This document shows, piece after piece, positions 53,174 to 60,760 of a stretch of 64,000 nucleotides of DNA. The notes beneath the pieces were generated by a model. It had not been told where the DNA came from and did not search any database. It saw only the letters and a list, made by a program, of their open reading frames with translations. Every line of letters begins with the position of its first letter. Positions within the stretch are counted from its first letter, which is position 1. This stretch comes from Pseudomonas sp. AN-1 (GTDB lineage: Bacteria > Pseudomonadota > Gammaproteobacteria > Pseudomonadales > Pseudomonadaceae), in the NCBI RefSeq assembly GCF_034057115.1, contig NZ_CP139195.1:620001-684000 (forward strand), read 5' to 3'. Both the position numbers and the translations under genes were made by a program.

Positions 53174-54001
53174 TCAAAGCATCAACATGCCGCCACTGGC
53201 GGCGAGGGTCTGGCCGGTGAAGGCGCTGGATTCGTCGCTGGCCAGGAACAGGCAGGTCTGGGCGATCTCCCCGGGTTCGAGCATGTGCCCCAGCGGGATG
53301 GCGCGCTCCAGCGCCTGCACCCACTCGGCGGAGATCGATTGCATGATCGGCGTGCGGGTCGGCCCCGGGCACACCGCGTTGACCCGGATGCCGCGCGGGC
53401 CGAGGTCGCGGGCCAGGCACTTGGTCATGCCGAGCATGGCGGCCTTGGCCGTGCAGTAGGCCAGCGGCCCCTCGCCGCTCAGCGCCGACAGGCTGGCGAC
53501 GTTGACGATCGAGCCCTTGCGGCCGCTCGCGATCATCAGGCGCACCGCCGCGCGGCTGCAGTAGAAGGCGCCGTCGACGTTGATGGCGAGCAGGCGCTGC
53601 CAGCCGGCGTCGGTCAGGTCGACGATCATGTCGGTGAACACGTCGGGCGTCTTGCCGGCCGCCAGCTGCGCGTTGCGCAGCGCCATGCGCTGCTGGTAGT
53701 GCTCGAAGCCGTCGCCGGGCACCTGGCCCAGTCCTGCGTTGTTGACCAGCACGTCGAGGCGGCCGTAGCGCCGCTCGACCTCGGCGAACAGCCGCTCCAC
53801 GGCAGCGCCGTCGGCGATGTCGCAGCCATGGGCGAGGCCGTCGCTGCCGCCCGGCAGGCCCTCCAGCACCCGGCGCGCCGCCGCCTCGTCAATGTCCGCC
53901 AGCACCACGCGGGCGCCCTCGGCGGCGAACAGCTCGGCGGTGGCGCGGCCAATGCCCGAGCCGGCGCCGGTGACCAGCGCGACCTTGTCAGCAAGTCTCA
54001 T
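53174..54001 (-). CDS. SDR family oxidoreductase
   Basis: 275 residues. TGAGSGIGRATAELF, NNAGLGQ, VASLSAL with Ser, YCTAK and FTGQTLAASGG. An insertion of about 20 residues after NNAG (QQRMALRNAQLAAGKTPDVF) probably shapes the substrate pocket. First SDR downstream of the flavin reductase gene. Confidence 0.88.
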   Translation of the reverse strand: MRLADKVALVTGAGSGIGRATAELFAAEGARVVLADIDEAAARRVLEGLPGGSDGLAHGCDIADGAAVERLFAEVERRYGRLDVLVNNAGLGQVPGDGFEHYQQRMALRNAQLAAGKTPDVFTDMIVDLTDAGWQRLLAINVDGAFYCSRAAVRLMIASGRKGSIVNVASLSALSGEGPLAYCTAKAAMLGMTKCLARDLGPRGIRVNAVCPGPTRTPIMQSISAEWVQALERAIPLGHMLEPGEIAQTCLFLASDESSAFTGQTLAASGGMLML

Positions 54002-54082
54002 GGGAATTCCTCGGATCGGGCGGGACGCTCCGCGCATCCTGGTGCTCAGGCGGCGCCCCGCTCGCGGATGTACCGGCGCGGC

Positions 54083-54595
54083 TCAGCTGGCCGCGGCCAG
54101 CGGCAGGGTCGCTGCCGTGGTGGTGTAGGTGCCATCCACGTAGACCAGCGGGCTGATCTCGCCGTGCTGGTGGATCTGCTCGATGCGGCCGATGAACACG
54201 GTGTGCGTGCCGTAGCGGAACTTGCCGTCCTGTTTGCAGAGGATCGCCGCCTGGGCATCGGCCAGCCAAGGGGTGCCCGCGGCGCTGGTCTGCCAGTGGC
54301 CCTGCTGGAAGCGCCCCTCGCCCTTGATCGGGCCGCTGCACAGGTGCGACAGGTATTCCTGCTGGTGGCCGAGGATGTTCACGCAGAAGTCGGCGCCCTC
54401 ATCCAGCACGGCGTGCAGCGAGGCGCTCTGGTTCACGCAGATCAGCAGCGACGGCGGCTCGGTGGACAGCGAGTCGACGGCAGTGGCGGCCATGGCGAAA
54501 CGCTCGCGGCCGTTGCTGGTGGTGATGATGGTCACCGACTTGGCCAGGCGACGCATCGCCTGGAGCATCTGGGATTTCAGATCGGTCTGGCTCAT
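54083..54595 (-). CDS. Flavin reductase (HpaC/HsaB-like) of a two-component monooxygenase
   Basis: 170 residues. MLQAMRRLAKSVTIITTSNG, AMAATAVDSLSTEPPSLLICVN and FCVNILGHQQEYLSHLCSG are the conserved blocks of NAD(P)H:flavin reductases that feed free FMNH2 or FADH2 to an oxygenase. It is divergent from the LLM monooxygenase at 54865, its likely partner, and leads an operon with three SDRs. Start at MSQTDLKSQ after GAGGAGGGCC. Confidence 0.88.
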   Translation of the reverse strand: MSQTDLKSQMLQAMRRLAKSVTIITTSNGRERFAMAATAVDSLSTEPPSLLICVNQSASLHAVLDEGADFCVNILGHQQEYLSHLCSGPIKGEGRFQQGHWQTSAAGTPWLADAQAAILCKQDGKFRYGTHTVFIGRIEQIHQHGEISPLVYVDGTYTTTAATLPLAAAS

Positions 54596-54658
54596 GGTTC
54601 GGCCCTCCTCATGGGTTGTGTCGGGCCGATTCTTGACCTGGGTCAAACGACCAGCATC

Positions 54659-54670
54659 GTCCCATGGGAC
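54659..54670. promoter_or_regulatory. GTCC-N4-GGAC palindrome upstream of the LLM gene
   Basis: GTCCCATGGGAC within ATCGTCCCATGGGACTAG, oriented (by the flanking GACTAG) toward the LLM gene 190 bp away. A second, degenerate site (54766-54777) points toward the flavin reductase gene. Confidence 0.6.
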
Positions 54671-54765
54671 TAGCAAGAACGGGGGCTCCGCCAGCCGATT
54701 CCCGCCCGCTCTGGGCCCCGTGCGGACGGGCCAATCCCGGCCCGGGCGGCGGGCCGAATTGGCTA

Positions 54766-54777
54766 GTCTGATCGGAT
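54766..54777. promoter_or_regulatory. Degenerate GTCC-N4-GGAC-like site facing the flavin reductase gene
   Basis: The plus strand reads GTCTGATCGGAT. Its complement ends GACTAGC like the 54659 site, but the core has two mismatches. About 170 bp upstream of the flavin reductase start. Confidence 0.4.
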
Positions 54778-54864
54778 GTATCTGCCCCTTCCTGCATTTC
54801 CGACCATGCGCCCGAGAGCCGGTATCGCCGGACCGACCAACCCGATAACAACAAGGGATAGCGC

Positions 54865-55998
54865 ATGAAATTCTCCCTGATCTACGAAGCACAGACCCTC
54901 GACGCCACCCGCGAGGGCGACCGCCGCGTGTTCGACGAGACCGTCGAGCAGGCCGTGCTGGCCGACAAGCTCGGTTTCGACACCTTCTGGTGCGTCGAGC
55001 ACACCGCCCTGACCAACTACTCGCACATGTCCGCGCCGGAAACCGTGCTGGCCTTCGTCGCCGGCAAGACCGAGCGCATCGGCATCGGTCACGGCGTGGT
55101 GTGCCTGCCGCCGGCGATGAACCATCCGGTCAAGGTGGCCGAGCGCATCGCCACCCTCGACCTGCTGTCCAAGGGCCGCGTGCACTTCGGCGTGGGCAAG
55201 GGCGGCACCCAGCAGGAAGCCGGCACCTTCGGCTACGATCTGACCACCCTGCACCCGCAGATCGACGAGGCGATGTACCTGATCCCGAAGATCTTCGTGC
55301 AGGACGAGATCGAGCATCACGGCGACTTCATCAAGATCCCCAAACGGCCGATCCATCCCAAGCCCTACCAGGACCCGCACCCGCCGATGTACCTGGCCTG
55401 CACCAACACCGAGTCGCTGAAGAACGCCGGCGGCCGTGGCATGGGCGCGCTGGTGCTGGGCTTCGGCGGCCCGGAGGAGATCGCCAAGAAGGTCGCCGTG
55501 TACCACGAGGCCTGGGACAACCGTAACGAGAAGAACCAGGTCGGCTTCCGTCCGAACCGCCACATCGCCGCGCTGTGCCCGGCCATCGTTCTCGAAGACA
55601 ACGACAAGGCGCGCGCCATCGGCATCCGCGGCCAGCGCTACTTCATGGAATCGCTGGCCTACTGGTACGCCGGCGGCGAGCGCCCGGACCCGGCGAAGTG
55701 GCAGGACGACACCTTCATCGACAGCAACGGCCAGGCGGTGATCAAGTCGCGCTTCGCCTCCGAGGAGGTGACCGTGGACTTCTCCGACCCGACCCTGGCG
55801 ATGATGAACCCCAACCACGCCTACGGCACCGTCGAGGACTGCATCGGCTACGTGCAGCGCCTGATCGACGCCGGCGCCGACGAGATCCTGTTCATCTGCC
55901 AGATGGGCACCGTGCCGCAGTGGGCGCAGCTGGAGACGCTGAAGAACATCGGCGAGAAGGTCATCCCCTACTTCCGCAACAAGCAGGCGCAGGGCTGA
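54865..55998 (+). CDS. LLM class flavin-dependent monooxygenase
   Basis: 377 residues of the luciferase-like TIM barrel. FSLIYEAQTL, LGFDTFWCVEHTALTNYSHMSAPETVLAFVAGKTERI, and GRVHFGVGKGGTQQEAGTFG are family blocks. It should use reduced flavin from the divergent reductase to oxygenate the substrate, either by hydroxylation or type II Baeyer-Villiger ring expansion. The leader is ATAACAACAAGGGATAGCGC, so a CA motif overlaps the ribosome-binding site. Confidence 0.9.
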   Translation: MKFSLIYEAQTLDATREGDRRVFDETVEQAVLADKLGFDTFWCVEHTALTNYSHMSAPETVLAFVAGKTERIGIGHGVVCLPPAMNHPVKVAERIATLDLLSKGRVHFGVGKGGTQQEAGTFGYDLTTLHPQIDEAMYLIPKIFVQDEIEHHGDFIKIPKRPIHPKPYQDPHPPMYLACTNTESLKNAGGRGMGALVLGFGGPEEIAKKVAVYHEAWDNRNEKNQVGFRPNRHIAALCPAIVLEDNDKARAIGIRGQRYFMESLAYWYAGGERPDPAKWQDDTFIDSNGQAVIKSRFASEEVTVDFSDPTLAMMNPNHAYGTVEDCIGYVQRLIDAGADEILFICQMGTVPQWAQLETLKNIGEKVIPYFRNKQAQG

Positions 55999-56013
55999 CC
56001 AATCAGTGAACGC

Positions 56014-56047
56014 TGAAATCCGCTGCCCGATTCGGGGAGCGGATTTC
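56014..56047 (+). terminator. Stem-loop downstream of the LLM gene
   Basis: GAAATCCGCT and AGCGGATTTC close a loop that itself pairs CCC with GGG, 16 nt after the stop codon. No U-tract follows. It is next to a REP-like palindrome, which may contribute to 3'-end formation. Confidence 0.5.
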
Positions 56048-56065
56048 CGGGGAAACACATGAACT

Positions 56066-56123
56066 GTAGGGGCGAATTCATTCGCCCGAAGGCCGTGCAA
56101 AAGGCGAATGAATTCGCCCCTAC
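56066..56123. repeat. REP-like palindrome, family A copy 7
   Basis: GTAGGGGCGAATTCATTCGC and its inverse GGCGAATGAATTCGCCCC plus TAC, between the convergent LLM and hydrolase genes. Confidence 0.9.
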
Positions 56124-56180
56124 AGGATGGAGTCAACCTGCAGCGCCAGCGGAGCGATCCACTGGCGCTGCAGGCTTTGC

Positions 56181-57023
56181 TCATTGCCGGCCTTCGGCGA
56201 GGAAATCCAGGCAGGTGCGGTTGAACAGCTCGCGGTGCTCGACCATCACCCAGTGCCCGCACTCGCTGAGCAGCACGAAGCGGATGTTGCGGCAGGCATC
56301 CATCAGGGTCTGCGCCCCGGAGGCCGGGCAGAACTTGTCGTTCACGCCCCAGAAGCCGAGGATCGGGCACTGCAGCTCGGACAGGCGCGGCGCCAGGTTC
56401 GGCACCTGCATGGTGGACAGCACGCAGCGCGGCTGCTGGAGGACGACGGCGACCCGCTCCGCGACCGTCTCATCGCTGATCCCGCTGGCATCGTACAGCT
56501 GCAGGCCGAGCAGGCGTCGCATGCCGGCGGCGTCGTTCAGTTCGCCGTTGGCGAAGGCGGCGCCCATCTTCTGGATGCCTTCCATCTGCTGGTAGTACTG
56601 CTCCTTCTCCATCAGCCCGCCGGGCGCCATGAGGATCAGCTTGGCGACCCGCTGCGGCTGGTCCAGCGCCAGCTTGAGGGCGATGGCGCCGCCCAGCGAG
56701 TTGCCGACCAGCACGCAGCGCGGGATGTCCAGCGCATCGAGCAGGCCGCTCAGGGCATTGACGAAGAAGTCCAGGTCGTAGACGGTTTCCGGCTTGGCCG
56801 AGGCGCCGTAGCCCGGCAGGTCGGGCACGATCACCCGGTAGCCGGCTTCGGCGAACACCGGGTAGTTCTGCTTGAAGTTGCTGTGGCCGCTGGCGCCCGG
56901 CCCGCTGCCGTGGATGAACACCACCGGCTCGCCGGAGCCGGCCTCCGGGCAGCCGGCCTCAAGATAATGCAGCTGCAGCCCATCGTTCAGCGTCACAAAT
57001 CGCCCTTGCGGTAGCGCGCCCAT
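56181..57023 (-). CDS. Alpha/beta-hydrolase, meta-cleavage-product (DmpD/BphD/HsaD) type
   Basis: 280 residues. FIHGSGPGASGHSNFKQN (oxyanion region), LVGNSLGGAIALKLAL (nucleophile Ser), FWGVNDKFCP (acid) and ECGHWVMVEH (His) match carbon-carbon hydrolases of ring-fission products. The dmp cluster lacks dmpD, but this gene lies 46 kb away under the right-hand GTCC-N4-GGAC control, so it more likely acts on a different ring-cleavage product. Start at MGALPQGRF after GGGGAGGG. Confidence 0.87.
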   Translation of the reverse strand: MGALPQGRFVTLNDGLQLHYLEAGCPEAGSGEPVVFIHGSGPGASGHSNFKQNYPVFAEAGYRVIVPDLPGYGASAKPETVYDLDFFVNALSGLLDALDIPRCVLVGNSLGGAIALKLALDQPQRVAKLILMAPGGLMEKEQYYQQMEGIQKMGAAFANGELNDAAGMRRLLGLQLYDASGISDETVAERVAVVLQQPRCVLSTMQVPNLAPRLSELQCPILGFWGVNDKFCPASGAQTLMDACRNIRFVLLSECGHWVMVEHRELFNRTCLDFLAEGRQ

Positions 57024-57087
57024 GGCGGCCCTCCCCCGTCTTGTTGTCGGAAAAGGCATTGTCCGAAGGGGGTTCTGCAGCGGAATC

Positions 57088-57127
57088 GTCCGAGGAGACT
57101 AAGCTGCGGCGCCGAGTCCCTTCGGAC
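57088..57127. promoter_or_regulatory. Back-to-back GTCC-N4-GGAC sites between hydrolase and SDR
   Basis: Core 57088-57099 (GTCCGAGGAGAC, followed by TAAGC) points toward the SDR, 88 bp before its ATG. Core 57116-57127 (GTCCCTTCGGAC) points the other way toward the hydrolase, about 91 bp before its ATG. The centres are 28 bp apart. A weaker relative, GTCCGAAGGGGG, lies at 57061. Confidence 0.6.
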
Positions 57128-57191
57128 GAAGGCGCCGGCGCCCGGCCCCGCTAGCCTTGGCGGCATCAGCGACTGGCTAACGAGGTGATGC

Positions 57192-57965
57192 ATGCACGAT
57201 CCGATCGATTTCAGCGGCAAGGTGGTCCTGATCACCGGCGGCGGCAAGGGGGTGGGCCGCGGCATCAGCCTGGGCTTTCTCGAGCGCGGCGCCGAGGTGG
57301 TGATCTGCGGACGCAATGCGCCGGACAGTCTGCCGGCCCATGGCGGACGCCAGGCGGAGTTCGTGCCCTGCGACGTGCGCGACGTCGAGCAGGCCCAGCG
57401 CCTGATCGATGCGGTGGTCGAGCGCCACGGCCGCCTCGACGTGCTGGTCAACAACGCCGGCGGCGCCCCGCATGCCGACGCGGCGACCGCCTCGCCGCGC
57501 TTCTCCGAGTCGATCATCCGCCTCAACCTGCTGGCGCCGCTCAATCTCTGCCAGTTGGCCAACCGGGTGATGCAGGAACAGGCCGACGGCGGCGCGATCA
57601 TCAACATCTGCAGCGTCAGCGCCATCCGCCCCTCGCCCGGCACCGCCGCCTACGGCGCGGCCAAGGCCGGCCTGCTCAACCTGACCCGCTCGCTGGCGGT
57701 GGAGTGGGCGCCGCGGGTGCGGGTGAACGCGGTGACCGCCGGGCTGACCCTCACCGAGCAGGCCGAGCTGCACTACGGCGATGCCGAGGGCGTCGCGCGG
57801 GTCGCCGCCAGCATCCCGCTGCAGCGCATGGCCAGCCCGCAGGACATCGCCAACGCCTGCCTGTACCTCGCCTCGCCGATGGCCAGCTACGTCAGCGGGG
57901 TGGACATCTGCGTGCACGGTGGAGGGGAAAGCCCGGCCTTCCTGGCCGCGGCCAACGCCGACTGA
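57192..57965 (+). CDS. SDR family oxidoreductase
   Basis: 257 residues. TGGGKGVGRGISLGF, NNAGGAPHAD, ICSVSAI with Ser, YGAAK and VSGVDICVHGGGE. Divergent from the meta-cleavage-type hydrolase, sharing its regulatory region. Likely an alcohol dehydrogenase or ketoreductase of the same pathway; substrate unknown. Confidence 0.87.
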   Translation: MHDPIDFSGKVVLITGGGKGVGRGISLGFLERGAEVVICGRNAPDSLPAHGGRQAEFVPCDVRDVEQAQRLIDAVVERHGRLDVLVNNAGGAPHADAATASPRFSESIIRLNLLAPLNLCQLANRVMQEQADGGAIINICSVSAIRPSPGTAAYGAAKAGLLNLTRSLAVEWAPRVRVNAVTAGLTLTEQAELHYGDAEGVARVAASIPLQRMASPQDIANACLYLASPMASYVSGVDICVHGGGESPAFLAAANAD

Positions 57966-57970
57966 GCAAC

Positions 57971-57998
57971 AAAAAACGGGGATCGCAATGATCCCCGT
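57971..57998 (-). terminator. Intrinsic terminator of the isomerase/SnoaL operon
   Basis: The minus strand reads ACGGGGATC-N5-GATCCCCG followed by TTTTTTG, 27-54 nt after the stop of the SnoaL-like gene. The stem, 5-nt loop and T-run are canonical. Confidence 0.85.
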
Positions 57999-58024
57999 CC
58001 TCCCTTATCTCATCGCCACACCCT

Positions 58025-58483
58025 TCAGGAGCTGTGCGCCAGACTGGCGCCGCTTGTCTCGAAATGCCCGCGGAACGCGGTTTCGACGATGCGCCACTGC
58101 CCGTCGACGCGCCGGTAGCGATCCTGGTAGAAGCCGCCCAGCTTGCGGGTCGCGCCGGTCTCGCCGTCGAGGTTGCAGTAGCACAGTGCCCAGCGCCCCA
58201 CCGCCTCGTCCCCATCCTCTCCCAGCAGGTAGATCTCCGGGTTGGCGCCGTGGTGCAGGTCGATCACCCGCGGCTGGCAGGCCAGCTCCTGGTAGACCGC
58301 GACGAAGCTGTCGCGGTCACGGAAGGTGCCGATCGGGCCGTAGTCGATGAGGATCTCCCCCTCGGCGAAGCAGTCGCGGATCGACTCGACCTGTTTGAGG
58401 TCGCAGGCATTGAGATAGCGGTGCTTGAGGCGCTGGATCGCCTCCAGCGCCTCCAGGCGGGCGATGCGGGCTTCCAGGTTCAT
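58025..58483 (-). CDS. SnoaL-like (NTF2 fold) protein
   Basis: 152 residues. LEAIQRLKHRYLNACDLKQVESIRDCFAEGEILIDYG and GGFYQDRYRRVDGQWRIVETAF are the usual SnoaL_4 blocks seen in polyketide cyclases and in aromatic or steroid catabolism clusters. Its start overlaps the isomerase stop by one base (TGATG). It may be an isomerase, dehydratase or a non-catalytic partner of its neighbour. Confidence 0.8.
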   Translation of the reverse strand: MNLEARIARLEALEAIQRLKHRYLNACDLKQVESIRDCFAEGEILIDYGPIGTFRDRDSFVAVYQELACQPRVIDLHHGANPEIYLLGEDGDEAVGRWALCYCNLDGETGATRKLGGFYQDRYRRVDGQWRIVETAFRGHFETSGASLAHSS

Positions 58484-58869
58484 CACAGGTCCCTCATGGT
58501 CAGGTTGGGCTCGCCCCAGTAGGCGCGCATGGAGCGGATGCAGCCTTCGGTGTCGAACTCCATCACGTCGATCACCTCGATCGAGCAGCGCCGCCCGTCC
58601 CAGTCGAGTTCGACGCGAAAGGGCACGGCGCCGTAACCGTTGTGGGTGGCGCGGACGGCGCCGTCGAGACTGGCGCGGGCCCGGCTTTGCCCCAGGCCCT
58701 CGCGGTAGAAGCGCTCGATGGCGTCGATGCCCTGGTGCACCGGCGTGCCCACCGGGTCCTCGACCGTGGCATCGGCGGCATACAGGGCAAGGATGCCGTC
58801 GATGTCGCCGGCATCCACCAGCTGCACGTAGAGGGCCATCTGGGCCTGGATCTGTTTGGGGGTAAGCAT
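58483..58869 (-). CDS. Ketosteroid delta-isomerase-like protein
   Basis: 128 residues, the size of bacterial 3-oxo-Delta5-steroid isomerase. Tyr14 (QMALYVQLVD), Asp38 (DATVEDPVG) and Asp101 (EVIDVMEFD) sit where the catalytic Tyr, base Asp and second Asp of the Comamonas and P. putida enzymes sit. RATHNGYGAVPFRVEL and MRAYWGEPNLT are also family blocks. It should shift a double bond in a cyclic beta,gamma-unsaturated ketone. Start at MLTPKQIQAQ behind GAGGAACGAC. A GTCC-N4-GGAC site lies 96 bp upstream. Confidence 0.82.
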   Translation of the reverse strand: MLTPKQIQAQMALYVQLVDAGDIDGILALYAADATVEDPVGTPVHQGIDAIERFYREGLGQSRARASLDGAVRATHNGYGAVPFRVELDWDGRRCSIEVIDVMEFDTEGCIRSMRAYWGEPNLTMRDL

Positions 58870-58964
58870 GTCGTCGTTCCTCGAGCCGCTTATCGGGCGT
58901 ACACACGCGGCTCCGCGGGAGCCCTGTGGGGCCGAGTCTGGCGACTGGGGCACGGCGCGGAATC

Positions 58965-58976
58965 GTCCGCATGGAC
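58965..58976. promoter_or_regulatory. GTCC-N4-GGAC palindrome upstream of the isomerase gene
   Basis: The most symmetric copy: ATCGTCCGCATGGACGAT is an 18-bp perfect palindrome. Its edge is about 93 bp upstream of the ATG, the same distance as at the 57088 and 57116 sites. Confidence 0.62.
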
Positions 58977-59031
58977 GATCCCGAAGGATGCAGGGCGGCG
59001 GAGCAGGCACATGCCTGCCCCGCCGCGGACC

Positions 59032-60639
59032 TCAGAAGCTGTACTTGGCGCTGAACGCGTAGTAGTCGCGGTCGGCCAGCGGGCGCTTGTCCAGATCGGC
59101 GCTGCCCAGGAAGCCGTTGTAGGCGATCCCCAGTTCGAGGTTGTTGAGGTACTTGCCGTTGAGGCCGACGCTCACGCGCTTGTCGCCCTCGCCGACCAGG
59201 CTGCCGAAGGCGCCCGCCACCGCGGCGGTGCCGTTGGCCTGATGGGCGAAGGAGATCGGCATGTTCAGGTCCCAGCCGTCGATGACGTTGTTCCACGACG
59301 GCGTCATCAGCAGCTGGTAGGCCCAGGCGTTGCGGTCGTAGGTGAGTTCATCGGCGCGCGTGCCGGCGAACTCGAAGGCATCGACGTCATTGACGTGCAG
59401 GTAGGCGACCTCGGCGATGAAGGTGGTCTGGTCGGACAGCGGCATCGGGCCGGTCAGGTAGATCGCCGAGAGCTGGCCCTGGGTAGCATCGGCGCGGGTG
59501 GCGGCCGGGCCGATCAGCGAGTCGACCAGCACTGGGGCGCCCTCCTTGTAGCTGATCTCGCCGGCCAGGTTGACGTCGCCCAGACGGGTCGAGAAGCTCG
59601 CCCCGCTCAGCTTGATGTCGTCGAAGTACACCACGCTGTACGAGGTCGGGAAGCCGCCGTCGAAGTTCAGCGCCACGTTGGGGTTCTTGTCGTGGTAGCG
59701 CAGGTAGTACAGGCTCGCCTCGCTCTCGGCTCCGAGAGCGAAGCGGGCGCTCACCCCCCACTGGCCGCTGTCGCGCGGATCAATGTCCGGGCCCTTGGGA
59801 ATCGTGAAGCCCGGGGCGGCGTAGATGAACTGGGCGCCCGGGCCGATCATGTCGGCGTAGGAGAAGTAGCTGCCCACCGGGTCCAGTTCGGTGCGCTTGT
59901 ACTCGTACTGGTAGTAGGCCGCCAGGCCGAAGTCCGGGTTGAGCTGCCACTGGGCGAACAGTTGGCCGACCGGCAGCAGGATGTCCTTCACCTCGACTGC
60001 CGGCACGTTGGCCTTGGTGGCATCGGCGGGCGACTGGGCACCGGCGATGTTGGGGAAGAACAGGCTCTCCCCCCACTGCACCACCTGGCGGCCGGCGCGC
60101 AGGTTGAGCATCGACTGCTCGCCGGTCTGCAGGCTGCCGTACAGATAGGCGTCGAGGAGGCGGCTGCGGCTGCCGGCGCGGTTCTTGGCCTGCGAGCTGA
60201 AGTGGTCGTGCGCGCCGCTCTTGTTGACGGTCGCGGGAGAGTCGTTGTCGTTGGCGTGGAAGTACACGTCGTCGTAGAAGGTGCTGGCACGCACGAAGCC
60301 GCCGTAGTTGCGGTACTTCAGGTCGAGCTCGCCGAGCAGCGCCACCCGGTTGTTGATCATCGCCCCGCCCTTGAAGTTGCGGTTGCCGTCGTCGGAGTTG
60401 ACCGTGGTCGGCAGGCCGCTGTCCGGGTCGATCGGCCCGTCGACCAGGGCCCGCGCCGGATCATGCTGCCGCCAGGCCGCGGCATAGGAAAGGTTGACCA
60501 CATAGTCGGCGCTGACTTCGTCGCCCAGCTCGAAAGAGCCGGCCGATACCGACGCGCCAAGGGGCAGCAGCCAGGCGCCGAGCAGCCATGGTCCCAGCCG
60601 GCCATTCACCATCGCCCTATCTGCAAAATGCTTCATCAT
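59032..60639 (-). CDS. DUF1302 family outer-membrane protein (copy 2)
   Basis: 535 residues. A signal peptide ends GASVSAG, then ELGDEVSADYVVNLSYAAAWRQHDPARALVDG, the DUF1302 start. It has many beta-strand pairs and a terminal Phe (FSAKYSF). IVFFPNIAGAQSP-like segments parallel copy 1 (LFFGNNAIAGAQSS). Probably a barrel that admits a hydrophobic growth substrate. It follows DUF1329 copy 3 by 121 nt. Confidence 0.85.
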   Translation of the reverse strand: MMKHFADRAMVNGRLGPWLLGAWLLPLGASVSAGSFELGDEVSADYVVNLSYAAAWRQHDPARALVDGPIDPDSGLPTTVNSDDGNRNFKGGAMINNRVALLGELDLKYRNYGGFVRASTFYDDVYFHANDNDSPATVNKSGAHDHFSSQAKNRAGSRSRLLDAYLYGSLQTGEQSMLNLRAGRQVVQWGESLFFPNIAGAQSPADATKANVPAVEVKDILLPVGQLFAQWQLNPDFGLAAYYQYEYKRTELDPVGSYFSYADMIGPGAQFIYAAPGFTIPKGPDIDPRDSGQWGVSARFALGAESEASLYYLRYHDKNPNVALNFDGGFPTSYSVVYFDDIKLSGASFSTRLGDVNLAGEISYKEGAPVLVDSLIGPAATRADATQGQLSAIYLTGPMPLSDQTTFIAEVAYLHVNDVDAFEFAGTRADELTYDRNAWAYQLLMTPSWNNVIDGWDLNMPISFAHQANGTAAVAGAFGSLVGEGDKRVSVGLNGKYLNNLELGIAYNGFLGSADLDKRPLADRDYYAFSAKYSF

Positions 60640-60760
60640 CTGTCTCCTGATTGCCTGCCGCGCGGATATTCAGGGCGCAGCAGGTCGCGGCGACGACGGC
60701 ATGCCATCGTCGCCGAGCCCGTGTGGGAAGTTAGGGGAAATCCCGTTTCGCCGAATCCGC

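Noticed and set aside
54865-55998. Calling the LLM protein a diketocamphane or limonene monooxygenase
   Set aside because: Length and fold agree, but the residue patterns I could compare differ, and no camphor or limonene genes are adjacent.
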